Notes: generated by a model not told the origin, from the sequence alone. 34,514 nucleotides of DNA from Veillonellaceae bacterium (GCA_012798135.1 JAAZNU010000009.1:1-34514), one strand, 5' to 3'. Shown: positions 1-8,584, counted from the first letter of the stretch. Numbers and translations: made by a program.

Positions 1-152
1 CGTGGTAAAGTGTATTTTCATCAGAATCACCCCTGAGGTGAAAGTCTAAGATGACTGACAAACCCTTGTCATCCCCTGTATTTATTCGACTTTCAGCCTT
101 GTGATTCCTTGAAATTTGTCAATTTGATCACGGATTCAGGACGCTAGTTAAA
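1..152. other. Left-edge non-coding DNA, possible insertion-sequence end
   Basis: No complete gene is visible. On the minus strand a start codon at 21-19 (reading MKIHFTT before the window ends) is preceded by an AGGGGTGAT-type ribosome binding site, so a leftward gene may begin here. Two small inverted repeats are present: TGACAA/TTGTCA at 56-71 and CACC/GGTG near 29-41. The homology of the MFS remnant begins abruptly at about 150, which would fit an inserted element ending there. That reading is inference, and I do not recognise the element. Confidence 0.25.
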
Positions 153-356
153 CGCAATACCCCGGATGCTATTGCCGGCCGGGCTTTTGGGTATAATCAA
201 TCCGCCCAGTTCTTAGGAGCCTTCGGTGGCTCGGTAATGGGCGGGCATGTGGCGGCGTCCCTTGGTTTTCATTATGTTTTTTTTGTTACCAGTGCTTTGT
301 TATTTGTTAATGCTCTTTGGGTGTATACAACAGTGTATAAACACGTTTTGGCGTGA
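153..356 (+). pseudogene. 3' remnant of an MFS transporter gene
   Basis: This frame encodes about 67 residues and ends at a TGA at 354-356. It begins with RNTPDAIAGRAFGYNQSAQ, a segment typical of the loop before the last helices of MFS drug-efflux type transporters. A Gly-rich stretch (FGGSVMGGHVA) and a hydrophobic helix (YVFFVTSALLFVNALWVY) follow. No start codon or ribosome binding site precedes it, and the frame is closed by a TGA near position 100, so the first several hundred residues of a normal transporter of about 400 residues are missing. It is read as a decayed or interrupted gene. The MFS assignment rests on sequence pattern only. Confidence 0.6.
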
Positions 357-357
357 T

Positions 358-711
358 AGAATTCAACCTGATTATGCATTCTGGTTCAAAATGTTGGAAC
401 TGCTCGGCAGCTCGGCGGGGCTCCGCTACGACTGCAACCAGCCGGCGGACTGGGAATATCTACTGGCGAAAACCTGGATGACGGAGGCAACGGCGGCCGT
501 CATCCTCGATAAACTGGCAGAGCTCGACGCCATTAACGCCGAGCTCTGGAAAAAAATCATCTGGACCAATCATTTCGTCGATAACCTCGCGCCGGTGTTC
601 GCCCGGCGCAATAGTTCGCTGCCCCGGAAACCGGAATTTCCCGGACGAAAACCCCGCTGCGGCGGGTTTCCGGTGACAAAGACCGATAAAGAAAAGGAAA
701 GGAGAGTATAG
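358..711 (+). pseudogene. Truncated phage replication-initiation protein remnant (DUF4373/Lin1244-like)
   Basis: The frame opens inside the MFS remnant (formal ATG at 247), but only the part from about 358 resembles a protein family. It has AFWFKMLELLG, then DWEYLLAKT, then AVILDKLAELDAI, ELW, IIWTNHFVDNLA and RR.SLPRKP. This order is characteristic of the N-terminal domain of Gram-positive phage replication proteins that load the host replisome. The expected N-terminal start is missing. The frame ends in a Lys/Glu/Arg-rich tail at 711, after which a purine-rich tract continues to about 745 without an open frame. It is therefore a prophage fragment joined to unrelated DNA and probably not functional. 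The chimeric 154-residue reading frame is an accident of the junction. Confidence 0.55.
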
Positions 712-747
712 TAAAGCAGAGAAAAGAGAAGTAGAAAGAGAAAGACC

Positions 748-763
748 GCGCGCGTACGCGCGC
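748..763. repeat. 16-bp perfect palindrome of alternating GC
   Basis: GCGCGCGTACGCGCGC is self-complementary and lies just downstream of a long purine-rich tract (about 685-745) and just beyond the stop of the leftward diguanylate cyclase at 771. It has no T-tract in either direction, so it is not a standard terminator. Alternating purine-pyrimidine runs like this can adopt Z-DNA or a cruciform. It may also be an Arg/Ala-coding remnant of the phage gene to its left. Confidence 0.6.
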
Positions 764-770
764 TTCGCCG

Positions 771-2387
771 TCAGGGATTCTTCGCCGGCTCGTCTTCCAA
801 ATCGAGCGTGTAAACTACACATTGCTGTTTGCCGCAGTTTTTGGCCCGATAGAGCGCTATATCGCTTTTTCGCAGCAGGTCCTCCAACTGGACCTTAGAA
901 TCGCCGGACACCGTCGCGATGCCGATGCTGACGGACAGCGGCTGCAACGTGGCGGAGCCCGGGAAATGCTCCTTGATCGTTTCGATGATCGAATTTGCTT
1001 TCGCGATCAACCGACCAATGGTGGTTGGACCGAGGATGACGATGAGAAACTCGTCGCCGCCCATCCGCACGCAGATGTCGTCAGGGCACAAAGTCTGCAG
1101 CAGTTTGCCGATTTTTTTCAGGATCTTGTCGCCAAAGTGGTGGCCGAAAGTATCGTTGATCAGTTTGAAATTGTCGAGGTCGATGTACAGCAGGCTGATG
1201 CCATCCGTAGTTGTGGCGGAATCAATATTTTCGTAAAGAAAGCGGCGGGTGCATAAGCCGGTCAGTTGATCAGTATAAGCGATCTTCTTCAGCTGGGCCT
1301 GAAACCCGCGTTCCGTGGTCACGTCGCGGAAAATGTGCAGCGTGCCGACAAAATTGGCGAAGAAATCATAGATCGGTTCCGTGTGAATTTCGAGAATGAG
1401 TTCCGAGCGATTATGCGACAGGCCGAGTTCCCGGTCCGGCTCATAATAAAGCAGATTGGGCGGATTCGCGGCCGTGGTGGCGAATGCTTCGCGGATGGGA
1501 AAGGGGCGGCCGACGAGTTCCTCCTGAACGACATGGAAATACTCCTCGAATTTAGGATTGACGGAAATCACCTGTTCATCAGCGTCGGTGACCATGACGG
1601 CGAACGGCATGGTGCGCAGAATCAGTTCCAGCTTGGCATCGGTATTCCGGAACTCGGTCACGTCCTGAGCCACGCCGACCGTGCCGATGAGTTCGCCGCG
1701 TTCATCAAAGAGCGGCGATTTGTAGGTTTTCAACTGGCGCAGGCCCTGCTGGCCGGCCACCGTTTCATCGAATACCCCGGGCTGTCTGGAGGCAATGACG
1801 ACCGAGTCGGTATCCAGGCAGACATAATCGCTGTTTTCGTAGACTTCTTTCGGTATGCTCCAGATGTGATAATGGTCATGGCCTTCGACGTCCTGGCGGT
1901 CTTTGTGCACGGTCGCGCAGAACGCGTCGTTGACCTTGACGTGAATGCCGTCCAGCCGTTTGAACCAGATCAGGTCCGGCACGCTGTTGATCATTGTGTC
2001 CAGATAATTTTTACCCAGCGCATATTTGCGGCTGAGAATCAGTTGGTTGAGGAGCTTCCGGAATCGGAACCGGATCAATTCAGGCTCGAATGGTTTCGGC
2101 CAGATATCCGCCAGCGTCTGGCGGGCCGGCTCGGTCAGTTGGTCCAGCTCCGTCCCTTCCAGGCACAGAACCAGCAGCGCCTGGGGGAAAAGCCTGGATA
2201 GCGTTTCCGCCGCCGGCTGGCCGAGGTCGTGGATCAAGAGATCGCAGGCGCGCGGATCGATTTGCGTCAGGCGGTCTGTTGACGAAATAGACACCTGGAG
2301 GTCACCGGTCGTTGGCGCCGCGGTGAGAATGGCTGACAGCTGGGCGCTGGCGCTAGCGATGACGACATTGACCTTGCGACTGAACAT
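771..2387 (-). CDS. Diguanylate cyclase with receiver-like and PAS sensor domains
   Basis: This 538-residue cytoplasmic signalling protein makes cyclic di-GMP from two GTP. Residues 1-105 resemble a degenerate response-regulator receiver (a CDLLIHD strand and a late KP at 98-99). Residues about 125-245 and 250-360 look like two PAS domains, each ending in the usual (V)xxDVTE/RDVTTER linker. Residues 365-530 are a GGDEF domain with intact DLDNFKLIND and an active-site GGDEF at 443-447. The product-inhibition RxxD motif expected nine residues upstream reads CPDD, so allosteric feedback through that site is unlikely. There is no transmembrane segment. The ATG at 2387 has only a modest GGGATG upstream. 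It is transcribed away from the amidohydrolase gene and seems monocistronic. The signal sensed by the PAS domains cannot be told. Confidence 0.9.
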   Translation of the reverse strand: MFSRKVNVVIASASAQLSAILTAAPTTGDLQVSISSTDRLTQIDPRACDLLIHDLGQPAAETLSRLFPQALLVLCLEGTELDQLTEPARQTLADIWPKPFEPELIRFRFRKLLNQLILSRKYALGKNYLDTMINSVPDLIWFKRLDGIHVKVNDAFCATVHKDRQDVEGHDHYHIWSIPKEVYENSDYVCLDTDSVVIASRQPGVFDETVAGQQGLRQLKTYKSPLFDERGELIGTVGVAQDVTEFRNTDAKLELILRTMPFAVMVTDADEQVISVNPKFEEYFHVVQEELVGRPFPIREAFATTAANPPNLLYYEPDRELGLSHNRSELILEIHTEPIYDFFANFVGTLHIFRDVTTERGFQAQLKKIAYTDQLTGLCTRRFLYENIDSATTTDGISLLYIDLDNFKLINDTFGHHFGDKILKKIGKLLQTLCPDDICVRMGGDEFLIVILGPTTIGRLIAKANSIIETIKEHFPGSATLQPLSVSIGIATVSGDSKVQLEDLLRKSDIALYRAKNCGKQQCVVYTLDLEDEPAKNP

Positions 2388-2427
2388 GACCGTTCACATC
2401 CCATTTGAATGATCCTAATACACGTAT

Positions 2428-2457
2428 ATAATATCAAAAATTATTCTTATTTGTCTA
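2428..2457 (-). promoter_or_regulatory. Candidate sigma-A promoter for the diguanylate cyclase gene
   Basis: On the minus strand TAGACA (2457-2452) is followed after 18 bases by TATTAT (2433-2428), about 40 bases upstream of the ATG at 2387. The match is fair and the surrounding DNA is AT-rich, so chance is possible. No equally good promoter is seen for the rightward gene at 2562. Confidence 0.35.
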
Positions 2458-2561
2458 ATGTATACGAACAATTTGTAATTGACGGCGCCAAAGACATTCA
2501 GGTTCAACTGGACAATTTAGTCGACGGCAATTAAATATTACGCGGAAATGGAGTGGAGACG

Positions 2562-3764
2562 ATGACATTTTTGGCGGAAGCCCGGGAGATCAGCGACGAG
2601 ATCATTGCCTGGCGGCGGGAACTGCACAAGATTCCGGAGATCGGCCTGATTCTGCCGCAGACGGCGGCGTTTGTGCAGGCGCGCCTGGAGGAGATGGGAA
2701 TCGCCTATACGACGTTCGGGCGCCATTCGGGAATCGTGGCCCTGCTCGGGCCGAATCCCGGCAAAACGATCGCGTTGCGGGCGGACATGGACGGGCTGCG
2801 CATCAACGAGGAGTCGGAGTCCGAATACCGGTCCCAAAACAACAACATGCACGCCTGCGGCCACGACGCCCACACGGCGATCCTGCTGGGCGTCGCCAAA
2901 CTGTTGAAACGGCACGAGGCGGAGTTGAACGGGCAGGTGAAGCTGCTGTTCCAGCCGGCGGAGGAGGGACCGGGCGGGGCATTGCCGATGATCGAGGACG
3001 GCGTGCTGGAGAACCCGAAGGTTGACGCGATTCTGGCGTTGCACATGGACCGGAAGATCTATCCTTTCCCCTGCAAGAACGGCGACGTGATCGTCAAATA
3101 CGGTAACAGCTCGGCGGCCGACGATCAGGTGGACATCACCATCATTGGCAAGAGCGGCCATGGCTCCGAGCCGCACCGTTGCATCGACCCCATTGTCGTG
3201 TCCAGTCTGGTGGTGACGGCGATCCAGCATATCATCAGCCGGGAGATCAGTCCGTTTTCGCCCTGCGTGATCAGTTTCGGCACGATCACCGGCGGTCAGG
3301 GCGCGGAGAACATTATTCCCAACACGGTCGTGCTGCACGGGACGATCCGGAACCAGGACCTGGAGGTGCGAGAATTCGTGTTCCGGCGGATCGAGGAGAT
3401 CGTCAAATACATCACGAAGGCGATGCGCGCCGATTACCAGCTGACCTACCTGAACGGCTACCCGCCGACGAAGAACGATCCGGCGATGGTGGACGGCTTC
3501 CTGGCTTCGGCGCGGCAAATCCTGTCGGAGGCAGACATCCATGTCAGCGACGAGAACAGCATGGGCGGCGAAGACGCCGGCTTCTTCTACCAGAAAGTTC
3601 CCGGCTGCTTCTTCCGTCTCTACAGCGCGGCGCCGTTTACGGACGGCGAAATCTATCCGGCGCACAGTTCCCGGTTTGTTCTTGATGATTCCGTCTTGTA
3701 CCGGGGAACGGCCCTGTTTCTGCAAAATGTTTTTGACCAGCTATGCGTTACTGTGGTAAAGTAA
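2562..3764 (+). CDS. M20-family metallo-amidohydrolase (amino-acid conjugate or peptide hydrolase)
   Basis: This 400-residue soluble hydrolase removes an acyl or aminoacyl group from an amino acid. It belongs to the M20D/IAA-amino-acid hydrolase and hippurate hydrolase type. Metal-site motifs are visible: ADMDGL at about 74-79, HACGHDAH at 97-104, FQPAEEG at 130-136, a His at 161, and GGED near the C-terminus. The usual first motif is ADMDAL, so Gly replaces Ala here. The ATG at 2562 is preferred over an in-frame GTG at 2553 because GGAG at 2550-2553 lies eight bases before it. The gene ends 34 bases before an amino-acid ABC transporter on the same strand, so hydrolysis and uptake of a product or substrate are probably linked. 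The exact substrate is unknown. Confidence 0.88.
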   Translation: MTFLAEAREISDEIIAWRRELHKIPEIGLILPQTAAFVQARLEEMGIAYTTFGRHSGIVALLGPNPGKTIALRADMDGLRINEESESEYRSQNNNMHACGHDAHTAILLGVAKLLKRHEAELNGQVKLLFQPAEEGPGGALPMIEDGVLENPKVDAILALHMDRKIYPFPCKNGDVIVKYGNSSAADDQVDITIIGKSGHGSEPHRCIDPIVVSSLVVTAIQHIISREISPFSPCVISFGTITGGQGAENIIPNTVVLHGTIRNQDLEVREFVFRRIEEIVKYITKAMRADYQLTYLNGYPPTKNDPAMVDGFLASARQILSEADIHVSDENSMGGEDAGFFYQKVPGCFFRLYSAAPFTDGEIYPAHSSRFVLDDSVLYRGTALFLQNVFDQLCVTVVK

Positions 3765-3798
3765 TAAGAGCAAATTTTTATAAAAGGGGTCGTTAATC

Positions 3799-4677
3799 AT
3801 GAATGCGAAACAAAACCGTTGGCAAGTCATCCTGGCGCTGGTGCTGGCCTTAGTGATGGCACTGACGCTCGCCGGCTGTTCCTCCACGCCGGAAAAGAAA
3901 CCGGCCGCCAATGCGCCCGCCGCTTCCGCCGATGACAGCCTGGCCAAGATCAAAGCCAAGGGACGTCTGGTGGTAGGAGTCAACGCGGAATTTGCCCCGT
4001 TCGAGTTCCACACGATGGTGAACGGTAAAGATGCGATTGTCGGGTTCGACATGGATCTGGCCCGGGAAATCGCCAAAGATATGGGCGTGAAGCTGGAACT
4101 GAAGGAACTGGCCTTCGATGCCCTTCTGACCACACTGCAGTCCGGCCAGATCGACGTAATCATCTCCGGGATGTCGGCTACGGCGGAACGCCGCAAGAGC
4201 GTGGATTTCTCCGAAGTCTACTACCGTGGCGAGCAGGTGTTGCTGACCACGAAGGACAACGTCGGCAAGTTCAACAGTTTCAGCGATCTGAAAAACTACA
4301 AGATCGGCCTGCAACTGTCCTCTTTGCAGGATAAGCTGATCACCTCGCTGATTCCGGACGGCAAGTTCACCAAGATCGAAAGCATGAACACGCTGTTCCT
4401 GTCCCTGAAGTCCAAGCAGATCGACGGGATCGTGACCACGAAGGTCGTTTGCCAGATGGCAATGGCCGCCAATCCAGAATTCGTGATCGCGGAAAAAGTG
4501 AAGATCGACGATTCGTCGCTGAACAGCCCGGGCGTGGCCGTGGCCATGCGGAAAAATTCCGCCGCTCTCAAGGCGCAGATGGATAGCACGGTGAAACGCC
4601 TGAACACTTCCGGGCAAATGCAGAAGTATGTCGAGGAGGCCAGCAAGCTGGCCGGCACGACCCAGGGTAAAAAATAA
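3799..4677 (+). CDS. Polar amino-acid ABC transporter, substrate-binding lipoprotein
   Basis: The 292-residue protein has a basic N-terminus, a hydrophobic core and a lipobox LAGC with the lipidated Cys at 27, so it is anchored outside the membrane. The mature part is a family 3 solute-binding protein: KIKAKGRLVVGVNAEFAPFEF, VGFDMDLAREIAKDMG, LLTTLQSGQIDVIISGMSAT and ERRKSVDFSEVYY are the usual landmarks for polar amino-acid binding. AGGGG precedes the ATG with good spacing. A permease and an ATPase follow directly, which completes a three-part importer. The preceding amidohydrolase suggests a cargo related to that enzyme. Glutamine, arginine or cystine-type specificity cannot be decided from sequence alone. 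Confidence 0.92.
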   Translation: MNAKQNRWQVILALVLALVMALTLAGCSSTPEKKPAANAPAASADDSLAKIKAKGRLVVGVNAEFAPFEFHTMVNGKDAIVGFDMDLAREIAKDMGVKLELKELAFDALLTTLQSGQIDVIISGMSATAERRKSVDFSEVYYRGEQVLLTTKDNVGKFNSFSDLKNYKIGLQLSSLQDKLITSLIPDGKFTKIESMNTLFLSLKSKQIDGIVTTKVVCQMAMAANPEFVIAEKVKIDDSSLNSPGVAVAMRKNSAALKAQMDSTVKRLNTSGQMQKYVEEASKLAGTTQGKK

Positions 4678-4698
4678 GCCGGTAACCCAAAAACCGGC
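4678..4698 (+). other. Intercistronic hairpin after the binding-protein gene
   Basis: GCCGGT at 4678-4683 pairs with ACCGGC at 4693-4698 around a nine-base loop, starting right after the TAA. No T-run follows, so it is not a full terminator. Hairpins in this place often protect the upstream message and so raise binding-protein level over the membrane parts. Confidence 0.5.
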
Positions 4699-4712
4699 AT
4701 AGGGGAAGCAAC

Positions 4713-5402
4713 GTGGATTTTAGTTTTGCGGACCAATATTTACCGATGTTTTTCAACGGCATCAAGCTGACGTTGATCATCTCGGTGATCTCCATCATTC
4801 TGGGGACGCTGGTCGGGATTGTCGTCTACTTTCTAAAAACCTCCCGCCTGGCCTTCGGAAGAATTTATCCCCTGCGCGCGGTCGCCTTTGCGTTCATCGA
4901 AACGATGCGCGGCACGCCGGTGCTGCTGCAGGTGCTGGTGGCCTACGTGCTGGTCAGCATGAGTCCGAACTCGTCGGAGCTGCCCAGCAACATGGTGGCC
5001 TTGATCGCCAGCATCAGCGCGATCAGCCTCAACTCCAGCGTGTATATCGCCGAAATCGTCCGGGCGGGGATCCAGTCCGTGCCCCGGGGGCAGATGGAGG
5101 CGGCCCGGAGCCTGGGCATGTCGCATATGATGGCAATGCGGGAAATCATCATGCCGCAGGCGATCAAAAACATCCTGCCGGCGATCGGCAACGAATTCGT
5201 CGCGGTTATCAAAGGTTCGTCGATGGCCTATGTCCTGGGCATCGCCGAACTGACCTTCACCGCCAAGGTGGTTCAGGGCGCCACGTATAAGGGCCTGGAA
5301 CCGCTCCTGATTTCCGCCCTGTTCTATCTGGTCCTGACCTTTTCGATGGGCCGGTTGGTCGGCTGGGCCGAAAGGAGGATGAAGGCCAGTGATTCGCATT
5401 AA
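4713..5402 (+). CDS. Polar amino-acid ABC transporter, permease
   Basis: This 229-residue inner-membrane protein is of the HisM/GlnP type. It begins with a GTG after AGGGGAAGC. Hydrophobic helices are seen at about 18-42, 55-85, 95-115 and 190-215. The coupling segment [34 protein letters not shown] (about 128-162) carries the EAA loop with its conserved Gly, which contacts the ATPase. [13 protein letters not shown] is the family's usual first-helix signature. The gene's last 14 bases overlap the start of the ATPase gene, so the two are translationally coupled. As the only permease it presumably works as a homodimer. Confidence 0.92.
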   Translation: MDFSFADQYLPMFFNGIKLTLIISVISIILGTLVGIVVYFLKTSRLAFGRIYPLRAVAFAFIETMRGTPVLLQVLVAYVLVSMSPNSSELPSNMVALIASISAISLNSSVYIAEIVRAGIQSVPRGQMEAARSLGMSHMMAMREIIMPQAIKNILPAIGNEFVAVIKGSSMAYVLGIAELTFTAKVVQGATYKGLEPLLISALFYLVLTFSMGRLVGWAERRMKASDSH

Positions 5403-6111
5403 CGGTCTGTACAAGGACTTCGGCGACAACCACGTCTTGAAGGGCATCACCAACCATATCCAGAAGGGCGAAGTGGTCGTGGTCATCGGCCCGTCCGGCT
5501 CGGGAAAATCGACGTTTCTGCGCTGCCTGAACCTCCTGGAGACGCCGACGGCGGGGGAGATCATTCTGGAAGGGCAAACGATCACCGACCCGAAGGTCGA
5601 CATCAACAAGGTTCGCACCAAACTGGGCATGGTGTTTCAGCAGTTCAACCTGTTCCCGCATAAGACGGTGGCCGAGAATATCATGATTTCCCCCATGCTG
5701 GTGAAAAAAGTCTCCCGGGAGGCGGCGCACGAAAAAGCGGTGTCGCTGCTGAACCGGGTGGGTCTCGCGGAAAAGGAGAACGCCTACCCGTCATCCCTGT
5801 CCGGCGGGCAGCAACAGCGGGCGGCGATCGCCCGGGCCTTGGCCATGGAGCCGGACGTCATGCTGTTCGATGAACCGACCTCGGCCCTCGATCCCGAGAT
5901 GGTCGGCGAAGTGCTGGGCGTCATGAAACAACTGGCGAATGACGGAATGACCATGGTGATCGTTTCACACGAGATGGGGTTTGCCAGGGAAGTGGGCGAC
6001 CGAATCCTGTTTATGGACGATGGTCAGATTCTGGAGGAAGGGCCGCCGGAACAGCTGTTCAACCAGCCGCGCCATCCGCGGACCCGGGATTTCCTCTCGA
6101 AGGTGCTGTGA
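5389..6111 (+). CDS. Polar amino-acid ABC transporter, ATP-binding protein
   Basis: This 240-residue ATPase of the GlnQ/HisP class drives the importer encoded upstream. Walker A is GPSGSGKST (about 34-42), the Q-loop is [10 protein letters not shown], the signature is LSGGQQQR, Walker B is [14 protein letters not shown] and the switch His lies in IVSHEMGFA. All are intact. The GTG start at 5389 sits inside the end of the permease frame. The gene closes the operon and is followed by a strong hairpin terminator shared with the convergent amidohydrolase gene. Confidence 0.93.
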   Translation: MIRINGLYKDFGDNHVLKGITNHIQKGEVVVVIGPSGSGKSTFLRCLNLLETPTAGEIILEGQTITDPKVDINKVRTKLGMVFQQFNLFPHKTVAENIMISPMLVKKVSREAAHEKAVSLLNRVGLAEKENAYPSSLSGGQQQRAAIARALAMEPDVMLFDEPTSALDPEMVGEVLGVMKQLANDGMTMVIVSHEMGFAREVGDRILFMDDGQILEEGPPEQLFNQPRHPRTRDFLSKVL

Positions 6112-6145
6112 TTATCGGACTGGTTTGATGGAATGTCGTGAACTG

Positions 6146-6195
6146 AAAAAGGAGCCGACGGAAAACAGTTTTGTTTCCGCCGGCTCCTTTCCGTT
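6146..6195. terminator. Bidirectional intrinsic terminator
   Basis: GGAGCCG at 6151-6157 with continuing CGGAAA pairs with TTTCCG and CGGCTCC ending at 6187, around CAGTTTTG. A short A-run lies on the left and CCTTTCCGTT on the right, so the hairpin can act in both directions. It sits between the convergent genes ending at 6111 and 6208. Confidence 0.75.
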
Positions 6196-6207
6196 CGATA
6201 AGGGTGG

Positions 6208-7317
6208 TTAGTTGGCAGCCAACAGCTTTTTGACAGCTACTTTCAAAACTTTTACCCCATTTTCCAACGCATCGGTGTCAAAATGCATGTCCGGATGGTG
6301 CAGGCCGGGAACGGCATTGACGCCGAGTCCCCAGAACCCGGCTTTCAGGCTGGGTTTTTCGCGGGTGTAAAAGAAGAAGTCCTCGCCGCCCGGCGTGTAA
6401 ATTGGCGCCATCACGCCGGCTTCGCCCAATACTTCCCGGATGGACTCGGTCAGGACGGCGGTGATCTCGTCGGTCAGTTCCGCCGCCGGGATTTCTTTGA
6501 CCAGTTTGGCGTCTGCTTTGGCGCCGAGGGCCGCCACGCCGTTTTGCACGGCTTGCAGGACTTTGGCTTTCAGTTCGTCCATGACCGGGTTGAATTGCGC
6601 CCGGATGTCCCAGCAGATCAGGGCGTCGGCCGGAATCGCGTTGGTCACACCGGAATCGCACAGGAAACGGGTCGCCTTGGCGCTGCAGGACATGTTCGGG
6701 TCCAGCCGGATATTGTTGACGGTGTGAATGGCGCTGACGGCGGCCTGGATGGCGTTGACGCCCAGATGGGGCCGGGCGCCATGGGCCGGTACGCCGGTGA
6801 TGCGAGCTTCGACCGTGCCGGAGGCGGAGTAGTGGATCGCCGGGCTGGCCTGGCCTTTTTTGCATTCTTCCGCCGGCCGGATATGGAGGCCGAGCAGGAT
6901 GTCCACGTCGTCAATGGCGCCGCCCTTGATCATGGCTAGGGCGCCGGCGCCCAGCTCCTCCGCCGGTTGAAAAATCACTTTCAGGCGACCTTTCGTGATG
7001 GCTTTTTCCTGAAGCAGTTCCTCGGCAGCCGTCAATACCATCGAGGAATGGGCGTCGTGGCCACAGGTGTGGCGGGCGCAATGAACGCCGTTAATCACGT
7101 GGCCGAGGGCGTCCATGTCGGCACGCAGGGCCAGGGTCGGGCCGGCGACGCCGCTGTCGAACACGCCGATAATTCCTGTAGTATCACCGACATTGCGGGT
7201 GACCGCAAAACCCGCCTTCTCCAGCTGATCGGCCAAGTAAGCGGAAGTTTTCAACTCCTGGAAGCCGACTTCCGGGATGGTATGCAGATGGTGGTAACGT
7301 TCCAGCAATAAAGACAA
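6208..7317 (-). CDS. M20-family metallo-amidohydrolase (second of a tandem pair)
   Basis: This 369-residue soluble M20D enzyme is of the amino-acid amidohydrolase type. ADMDAL lies at about 66-71, TCGHDAH at 84-90 and FQPAEELGAGA at about 117-125. GVPAHGARPHLGVNAI marks the dimerisation domain and GGEDFFFY lies near the C-terminus, so both metal sites look complete. A TTG start at 7317 is chosen because AAGGAGG stands eight bases upstream. The gene follows its paralogue at 7331-8437 by 13 bases, and its ribosome binding site overlaps the upstream stop codon, so the two share a transcript. The two proteins are clearly paralogous along their whole length, which suggests a local duplication followed by change of substrate. 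Confidence 0.88.
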   Translation of the reverse strand: MSLLLERYHHLHTIPEVGFQELKTSAYLADQLEKAGFAVTRNVGDTTGIIGVFDSGVAGPTLALRADMDALGHVINGVHCARHTCGHDAHSSMVLTAAEELLQEKAITKGRLKVIFQPAEELGAGALAMIKGGAIDDVDILLGLHIRPAEECKKGQASPAIHYSASGTVEARITGVPAHGARPHLGVNAIQAAVSAIHTVNNIRLDPNMSCSAKATRFLCDSGVTNAIPADALICWDIRAQFNPVMDELKAKVLQAVQNGVAALGAKADAKLVKEIPAAELTDEITAVLTESIREVLGEAGVMAPIYTPGGEDFFFYTREKPSLKAGFWGLGVNAVPGLHHPDMHFDTDALENGVKVLKVAVKKLLAAN

Positions 7318-7330
7318 CGAGGCCGCCTCC

Positions 7331-8437
7331 TTATCGTTTCAGTAATTTTTCTGCTGCGTAGACCAGAACGTCTTTCCCTTTCTCCAGGGCGTTCTTGTTA
7401 AATTTCATGGCGGGATGGTGAATTCCCGGCGTCAGGTCGCAGCCCAGGCCGAAATAGCCGGCTTTGATCGCTGGCTTTTCTTTGATGAAGAAATGAAAGT
7501 CTTCGCCACCGGCCGTCTTCACCGGCGCGTGCAGACCCGCCGGCCCATACACGGCCGCGATCGCTTCCGACAGCAGTTCGACCATCTCGCTGGAATATTC
7601 GGCGGCGGGGATTCCCTGATAGTGGGTGACGTCTACCGTTGCTCCGACCGTCGCCGCGCCGGCCTCAATGGCGACTGTGGCTTTCTCCAGCAGTTTGACC
7701 ATCGTCGGATTCAGTTCGGAGCGGACGTCCCAAGTCACGGTCGCTTCCGCCGGGATGGCGTTGGTGACGCCGGAATCGCAGTGAAAGCGGGTCGGTTTGA
7801 TGCTGTAGGATTCATTTGGATTCAGACGCAGGGCATTGACAGCCGTGATCGCTACCGCAGCGGCGTCGATCGCGTTGACGCCGAGATGAGGGCGGGCGCC
7901 GTGGGCCGGGACACCATGAAACACGCCTTGCAGCCGTTCGGAAGCGGCATGATATAAAGCCGGGACTGATTGGTCCATGGTGACTTCTTCACCGGGACGC
8001 AAATGGACGCCCAAGATCATGTCTACGTCGTCAATCGTGCCGGCCTTGATCATGGCGAGAGCGCCGGTCCCTAGTTCTTCCGCCGGCTGAAAAATGATCT
8101 TCAGTTTTCCGGTTTGGATGGCGCCGGCCTTCGCCAGCTCCGCCGCCGCCGTGAGTACCATGGCAGAATGGGCGTCGTGGCCGCAGGAATGGATGGCGCA
8201 CAATTTGCCGTCGATCATGTGACCCAGCGCATCCATATCAGCGCGCAACGCGACGGTTGGTCCCGCTGTCCCGCTGTCGAGGACACCGACGACCCCGGTG
8301 GTGTCGCCGACGTTTTCGGTGACGGTGAAGCCAGCCTTGCGCAGCTCACCGGCCAAAAACGCCGCCGTCTTATGTTCCTGGAAGCCCAGTTCGGGTATGG
8401 TGTGCAGAAAATCATACAATTCGATGACTCTTGACAT
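7331..8437 (-). CDS. M20-family metallo-amidohydrolase (first of a tandem pair)
   Basis: This 368-residue cytoplasmic enzyme has the same layout as its downstream paralogue: ADMDAL at about 66-71, SCGHDAH at 84-90, FQPAEELGTGA, GVPAHGARPHLGVNAID and GGEDFHFF. It probably hydrolyses an N-acyl amino acid or small peptide. The ATG at 8437 follows GGGAGGGG with normal spacing. A very good sigma-A promoter lies about 30 bases upstream. It is divergent from the yjiH-yjiG membrane pair, an arrangement that recalls the E. coli isoaspartyl dipeptidase gene beside yjiG and yjiH. Shared control with that transporter-like pair is likely but not shown. Confidence 0.88.
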   Translation of the reverse strand: MSRVIELYDFLHTIPELGFQEHKTAAFLAGELRKAGFTVTENVGDTTGVVGVLDSGTAGPTVALRADMDALGHMIDGKLCAIHSCGHDAHSAMVLTAAAELAKAGAIQTGKLKIIFQPAEELGTGALAMIKAGTIDDVDMILGVHLRPGEEVTMDQSVPALYHAASERLQGVFHGVPAHGARPHLGVNAIDAAAVAITAVNALRLNPNESYSIKPTRFHCDSGVTNAIPAEATVTWDVRSELNPTMVKLLEKATVAIEAGAATVGATVDVTHYQGIPAAEYSSEMVELLSEAIAAVYGPAGLHAPVKTAGGEDFHFFIKEKPAIKAGYFGLGCDLTPGIHHPAMKFNKNALEKGKDVLVYAAEKLLKR

Positions 8438-8464
8438 GGTATCCCCTCCCTATCGATTGGCTTG

Positions 8465-8493
8465 ATTGTAACGAATTTTGCGCTTTTTTTCAA
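8465..8493 (-). promoter_or_regulatory. Sigma-A promoter for the tandem amidohydrolase operon
   Basis: On the minus strand TTGAAA (8493-8488) is separated by exactly 17 bases from TACAAT (8470-8465). The predicted start lies about 20 bases before the ATG at 8437 and just upstream of its ribosome binding site. Both hexamers match consensus in five of six positions. Confidence 0.7.
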
Positions 8494-8584
8494 GTCCGCG
8501 ACCAGTGGGTGGCAGCGGCGGAAGGTGCGGGAAACAATATTGATGTCCTTGTATACGGGACGAAAGCTCGAATCTTGGCGGACT

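Noticed and set aside
247..711. The 154-residue frame taken as one intact gene
   Set aside because: Its first third is an off-frame reading of the MFS remnant and only the rest resembles a phage protein, so it is a junction product.
2538..3725. A 395-codon leftward frame opposite the first amidohydrolase
   Set aside because: Shadow frame with Arg/His/Val-rich low-information sequence. The forward strand shows all M20 motifs and a good ribosome binding site.
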